A model generated the notes under the pieces. That model ran no database searches, was not told the DNA's origin, and worked only from the letters and a program-made list of their open reading frames with translations. Below, in pieces: positions 43,990-47,405 of a stretch of DNA of 47,405 nt; the stretch's first letter is position 1, and each line of letters opens with the position of its first letter. Location: assembly GCF_015223435.1 (NCBI RefSeq), contig NZ_VHKO01000019.1, positions 1 through 47,405 of the forward strand. The letters run 5' to 3'. A program made the translations under genes and the position numbers. The DNA comes from Vibrio hibernica (GTDB lineage: Bacteria > Pseudomonadota > Gammaproteobacteria > Enterobacterales > Vibrionaceae).

Positions 43990-45345
43990 ATGACGCATTT
44001 TGATTACATTTGTATTGGTGGCGGCAGTGGCGGCATCGCATCAGCTAACCGTGCAGCAATGCATGGCGCAAAAGTAGCACTGATCGAAGCACAAGATCTC
44101 GGCGGCACTTGCGTTAATGTCGGCTGCGTACCGAAAAAAGTGATGTGGCATGGCGCACAAGTAGCTGAAGCTATCAATTTATACTCAAAAGATTACGGCT
44201 TCGATGTCGATGTAAAAGGCTTTAACTGGGCAAAACTGGTTGAGAATCGCCAAGCATACATTGGTCGTATTCATCAGTCTTACGACCGTGTTTTAGGTAA
44301 CAATAAAATCAATGTTATCCGTGGCTTTGCGAAATTTGTCGATGCAAAAACGGTTGAAGTAAACGGTGAACTTTACACCGCCGATCATATTCTAATTGCC
44401 GTTGGCGGACGCCCAAGCATTCCAAATGTACCAGGTGCAGAGCATGGTATTGATTCAAACGGTTTCTTTGAGCTAAACGAACAACCAAAACGTGTTGCTG
44501 TCGTTGGCGCAGGTTATATTGCAGTCGAAATCGCTGGCGTATTAAGCGCTCTCGGCACCGATACCCATTTGTATGTCCGCAAAGAATCGCCACTACGCAG
44601 CTTTGATCCTATGATTGTAGAAACCTTGGTTGAAGTAATGAATACCGAAGGTCCAACGCTGCATACACATTCTGTTCCTAAAGAAGTAATTAAAGAAGCT
44701 GATGGCAGCGTCACTCTTCATCTTGAAAACGGTGAAAGCCAAAATGTTGATACACTTATTTGGGCAATTGGTCGTCATCCAGCCACCGATACAATTAACC
44801 TAAATGTGACCGGTGTTGCCACTAATGACCGCGGTTATATTAAAGTCGATGAATACCAAGAAACCAACGTAAAAGGTATCTATTGTGTAGGCGACATTAT
44901 GGAAGGTGGTGTTGAACTGACTCCGGTGGCAGTTAAAGCTGGCCGTCAATTATCTGAGCGCCTATTCAATGGGCAGACTAACGCCAAAATGGATTATGAC
45001 CTTATTCCTACCGTCGTATTCAGCCATCCGCCAATTGGTACTATTGGTATTACTGAACAACAAGCAGTTGAGCAATACGGCAAAGACAATGTAAAAGTTT
45101 ACCAGTCAGGATTCACCGCAATGTACACCGCGGTAACGCAACATCGCCAACCATGTAAGATGAAGCTCGTTTGTGCGGGTGACGATGAAAAAGTTGTCGG
45201 GCTACATGGTATCGGTTTTACAGTGGATGAAATGATCCAAGGTTTTGCAGTTGCGATGAAAATGGGTGCAACCAAGGCAGATTTTGATGCCGTTGTTGCT
45301 ATCCATCCAACAGGAAGCGAAGAATTCGTTACTATGACGGGTTAG
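43990..45345 (+). CDS. gor: Glutathione reductase
   Basis: A 451 aa flavoenzyme that reduces glutathione disulfide using NADPH. I chose [15 protein letters not shown] as start, with a GGAGAAC ribosome site upstream; an ATG 17 codons earlier is unlikely. The FAD-binding GGGSGG motif is at the N-terminus. The redox-active disulfide is [13 protein letters not shown]. The NADPH-binding [13 protein letters not shown] and the C-terminal [11 protein letters not shown] with catalytic His and Glu are present. It is the last core gene before an integrative element. Confidence 0.96.
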   Translation: MTHFDYICIGGGSGGIASANRAAMHGAKVALIEAQDLGGTCVNVGCVPKKVMWHGAQVAEAINLYSKDYGFDVDVKGFNWAKLVENRQAYIGRIHQSYDRVLGNNKINVIRGFAKFVDAKTVEVNGELYTADHILIAVGGRPSIPNVPGAEHGIDSNGFFELNEQPKRVAVVGAGYIAVEIAGVLSALGTDTHLYVRKESPLRSFDPMIVETLVEVMNTEGPTLHTHSVPKEVIKEADGSVTLHLENGESQNVDTLIWAIGRHPATDTINLNVTGVATNDRGYIKVDEYQETNVKGIYCVGDIMEGGVELTPVAVKAGRQLSERLFNGQTNAKMDYDLIPTVVFSHPPIGTIGITEQQAVEQYGKDNVKVYQSGFTAMYTAVTQHRQPCKMKLVCAGDDEKVVGLHGIGFTVDEMIQGFAVAMKMGATKADFDAVVAIHPTGSEEFVTMTG

Positions 45346-45381
45346 TGTAGGAAAAGCATCTTACACACATAAATAAATCTG

Positions 45382-45429
45382 GAAAACAATCAGTCACTGA
45401 CTATGCTGTATGTATAGTCAGTGGTTTTC
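45382..45429. repeat. Inverted repeat between gor and the recombinase (terminator or attachment site)
   Basis: CACTGACTAT (45395-45404) pairs perfectly with ATAGTCAGTG (45414-45423) around a 9 nt loop. Outside it GAAAAC (45382-45387) pairs with GTTTTC (45424-45429), with 7 extra nt on the left. It can act as the gor terminator (stem followed by GTTTTC). Its position 12 bp before the recombinase start also fits a core or arm site of the integrase. Confidence 0.65.
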
Positions 45430-45440
45430 TAGGTGAATTT

Positions 45441-46772
45441 ATGTATCTCATAAAATCAAGCAATGTCTATAAACAGACAGAACTATCAATCAGTGACAAC
45501 ACCTACCAGTGCTCTCCTGTTAAGGGAAATATTGGCAGCCTCCCAACTCTCTTCAATGGTGATGGCTCATTCAACCATGAAGCCAATAGCTACCTCTTTT
45601 ACCAAAAAGCGGTTAAGGATGCTAAAGACCTTAGTCCCTGCTCCCAAGCTCTTTATGCCTATTATCAATTCCTTGAAGATGAGAACTTAGCGTGGGATAC
45701 ATTCCCTCCCGTCAAAAGGCTAAAACCAACTTATCTATTTCGCTCCCACCTACTAAAGCAGATTAAAAAGGGTGACTTGGCGCATAGCACTGCCAGCGTG
45801 CGAATGAACCAAATTGTTAACTACTACAAATGGTTAATGCATGATGGTTACTTGAAGATCAAAAACGAGAAAGAGGCTCCATTCAAAATAGAGTTTGTCT
45901 CCATTCAAAGCACAGGGATGCTGGCACATATTTCGCCAACATTCAGCGTGCAGACAAGTGATCTACGAATTAAAGTGCCGAGGGACAGTAGCAGCAAGAA
46001 CATAAGGCCGCTCACCCCCCTGAGTAATGATTCGCTGGGCATATTGACCTCGTATCTGCCTCAAGCATCCATTGAATTACGCCTTCAAGTGCTGCTTTCT
46101 ATTGATACCGGAATGCGGATCAACGAAGTCGCCACAGTCTCCCTTGATGCATTAAAGACTGCCATACGACTTGCTGAAAGTGAGCACCGCTATGAACTGA
46201 TAATTTCACCGCAATTGAATGGTGTTCAAACCAAATATGCCAAGCGAAGAACCATTGAAATATCAGCCGAATTATTAACTCAGTTAGATGATTACCGCAC
46301 CTCCGAGCGGCGCTTACTGCGTGTGAAAAAGCTAAATAATAAACTGGATAATTTATTTGAAGTGGCATTAGAGCTAAAACAGGAAGCTGTTGATGCGTTG
46401 GAGCGCTGTGAGCGCCACGAACCTCTGTTTGTCAGTGAACAAGGTAATCCGGTAACCGCAAAATCAATCGAAGCAAGGTGGTCAGAGTTACGCAGCGTAA
46501 TTAAAAAGTCACACCCTACCTTCACCCACCGTTTCCACGATTTTCGCTCGACCTATGGCACTTACCGCCTCAGCGACTTACTCGAAGCCGGACTCCTTGA
46601 TCTTGAGTGTATGGAACTGTTGATGGCGTGGATGGGACATAAAAATGAATCGACCACCTGGAAGTATTTGCGCTTTCTAAGACGGAAAAAGGCTTTCAAG
46701 GTCAAGTTTGGCATCCTCGATAACATCATGCACAGCGCATTACATGACGAACAGGGAGGTGAAAATGAGTAA
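45441..46772 (+). CDS. Tyrosine recombinase / integrase
   Basis: A 443 aa site-specific recombinase with all catalytic residues of the family: Arg226 (DTGMRINEV), His366 and Arg369 (HRFHDFRSTYG), His400 (WMGHKNESTTW) and the nucleophile Tyr409 (WKYLRF). The N-terminal 190 residues would hold the SAM-like core-binding domain (HSTASVRMNQIVNYYKWLM). A basic insertion lies between Arg226 and His366. An AGGTGA ribosome site lies 5 bp before the ATG. It overlaps the next gene by 8 bp, so both are probably made together. It is a candidate IntA of a Vibrio integrative element. Confidence 0.92.
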   Translation: MYLIKSSNVYKQTELSISDNTYQCSPVKGNIGSLPTLFNGDGSFNHEANSYLFYQKAVKDAKDLSPCSQALYAYYQFLEDENLAWDTFPPVKRLKPTYLFRSHLLKQIKKGDLAHSTASVRMNQIVNYYKWLMHDGYLKIKNEKEAPFKIEFVSIQSTGMLAHISPTFSVQTSDLRIKVPRDSSSKNIRPLTPLSNDSLGILTSYLPQASIELRLQVLLSIDTGMRINEVATVSLDALKTAIRLAESEHRYELIISPQLNGVQTKYAKRRTIEISAELLTQLDDYRTSERRLLRVKKLNNKLDNLFEVALELKQEAVDALERCERHEPLFVSEQGNPVTAKSIEARWSELRSVIKKSHPTFTHRFHDFRSTYGTYRLSDLLEAGLLDLECMELLMAWMGHKNESTTWKYLRFLRRKKAFKVKFGILDNIMHSALHDEQGGENE

Positions 46773-47405
46773 AGTGGAATATCTCAGCGGTTGGCAGCCA
46801 GAGCTGTGTATTCAATTAGACATATATGGCATTCAAAAAGCGGACTTTAACCGTTTTCTGGTCAAGCACTTTCCCTCTACGCAGTTATTGCAACAGGGCG
46901 GACAATTTGAAGATGCTGACCGAGAGGGCGTTATTCTTCAGTTAAAACAGAGTTTCGATAAAGCTATTGAAGAAGGCGGCAGCCATCACTCCCTGTACAA
47001 GATCTTTTCTACCACATCCTTATATCTCAGGTGGTGCGATAAGCAGAGTGTCAACGCATTCACCCAATGCTCTGTTGAAGGCTATATGTCTCACCATAAT
47101 GACCGAGTAATGTTGGGTTTGATGAAAAGCTCGACCTACGCGCAGATACGCGGACAAATGAGTATCTTGTTTATCAAATACCTTGACTTGTCGTTTCATT
47201 ACTTTGATAACGTGGTGGTCAGAGGTTACAGCGATACAGAACCCTACGAAGCTTACACCCGTAGCGATTTAAATCAACTGCTTCCGTTTTTCCGACAAGT
47301 CTTTAAGCAGACGCACAAGCAATTTATTGCATTCCCAGAAAAACATTTTGATGCCTACAAGAACGTGCACACCATGACCTTTCACTGGCAGGGTGAGCAA
47401 TACCA
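46765..47405 (+). CDS. Second gene of the integrative element, partial
   Basis: An open frame from the ATG at 46765 (MSKVEYLSGWQPELC) continues past the window edge, with 213 residues visible. An AGGGAGG ribosome site lies within the end of the recombinase gene. The visible part has helical segments such as SLYKIFSTTSLYLRWCDKQS and STYAQIRGQMSILFIKYL that look like a core-binding (SAM-like) domain of a tyrosine recombinase. The catalytic region, if present, would be outside the window. It may be a second recombinase or a recombinase-fold accessory protein. Confidence 0.7.
   Translation, partial: MSKVEYLSGWQPELCIQLDIYGIQKADFNRFLVKHFPSTQLLQQGGQFEDADREGVILQLKQSFDKAIEEGGSHHSLYKIFSTTSLYLRWCDKQSVNAFTQCSVEGYMSHHNDRVMLGLMKSSTYAQIRGQMSILFIKYLDLSFHYFDNVVVRGYSDTEPYEAYTRSDLNQLLPFFRQVFKQTHKQFIAFPEKHFDAYKNVHTMTFHWQGEQY

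Larger units (their letters stand above)
45382..47405 (+). mobile_element. Integrative element with tyrosine recombinase(s), cut by the window edge
   Basis: Directly downstream of gor lies a tyrosine recombinase gene overlapping a second gene in the same direction. Vibrio and relatives carry integrative elements headed by two or more recombinase-related genes, such as the strand-biased circularizing elements (intA-tfp-intB-srap, from memory). The gene order here fits the start of one, but only about 2 kb is visible and the outer boundary is unknown. Confidence 0.6.

Overview
The window looks like a chromosomal segment of a Vibrionaceae member (Vibrio or a close relative). The evidence is moderate G+C, the ftnA-uspB-uspA neighbourhood, a DUF3612 regulator beside the glyoxylate-shunt genes, and close similarity of RcnR, AsnC, RsmJ, RlmJ and ArgP to gammaproteobacterial proteins. 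The core from about 16.8 to 45.3 kb contains yhiN, uspB, uspA, rsmJ, prlC, rlmJ and gor in the same relative order as I recall from E. coli near 78 min. Other genes are interspersed: ftnA, a DMT exporter, the tetrathionate reductase locus, asnC, phoX, the glyoxylate shunt, argO/argP and a small lipoprotein.

Positions 1-16764 belong to a Tn7-like transposon whose right end abuts the stop codon of yhiN. The end carries three direct repeats of a 20-22 bp motif (probable TnsB sites). Reading inward on the minus strand come tnsA, tnsB, tnsC, a TnsD-type TniQ protein and a second, shorter TniQ protein. The left end is outside the window. The cargo seen here is: an in-frame hsdR tail directly after tnsD; a decayed GNAT-toxin region with an intact operator-like dyad; a composite antitoxin-like ORF (MazE-like tail plus truncated HigA-like segment) inside imperfect direct repeats; a nickel/cobalt efflux pair rcnR/rcnA with two RcnR operators; a DUF1289 protein; and a three-gene operon of a membrane-anchored TerB-N/TerB/TerB-C protein, a BrxD-like ATPase and a BrxHI/Lhr-like helicase. 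That operon is probably an anti-phage system. It is followed immediately, in cassette orientation, by a structure with the architecture of an integron attC site.

The core region starts with yhiN, uspB and ftnA (minus) and uspA and a DMT transporter (plus). The complete tetrathionate respiration module follows: ttrBCA on minus, and the divergent two-component pair ttrS-ttrR on plus, with an FNR-like box in the shared intergenic region. Next come a retropepsin-like periplasmic protein, rsmJ, asnC and a PhoX phosphatase. The glyoxylate shunt consists of a G-type malate synthase and a long isocitrate lyase, divergent from a ScfR/RamB-like regulator. Between the two enzyme genes lies a set of mutually exclusive hairpins. 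argO/argP, a small lipoprotein, prlC, rlmJ and gor complete the core.

Just downstream of gor a second mobile element begins: an inverted repeat, a complete tyrosine recombinase and an overlapping second gene cut by the window edge. This recalls the multi-recombinase integrative elements of Vibrio. The conserved yhiN-gor block is therefore bordered on both sides by elements inserted next to the 3' ends of conserved genes. No tRNA, rRNA, CRISPR array or cas gene was seen.
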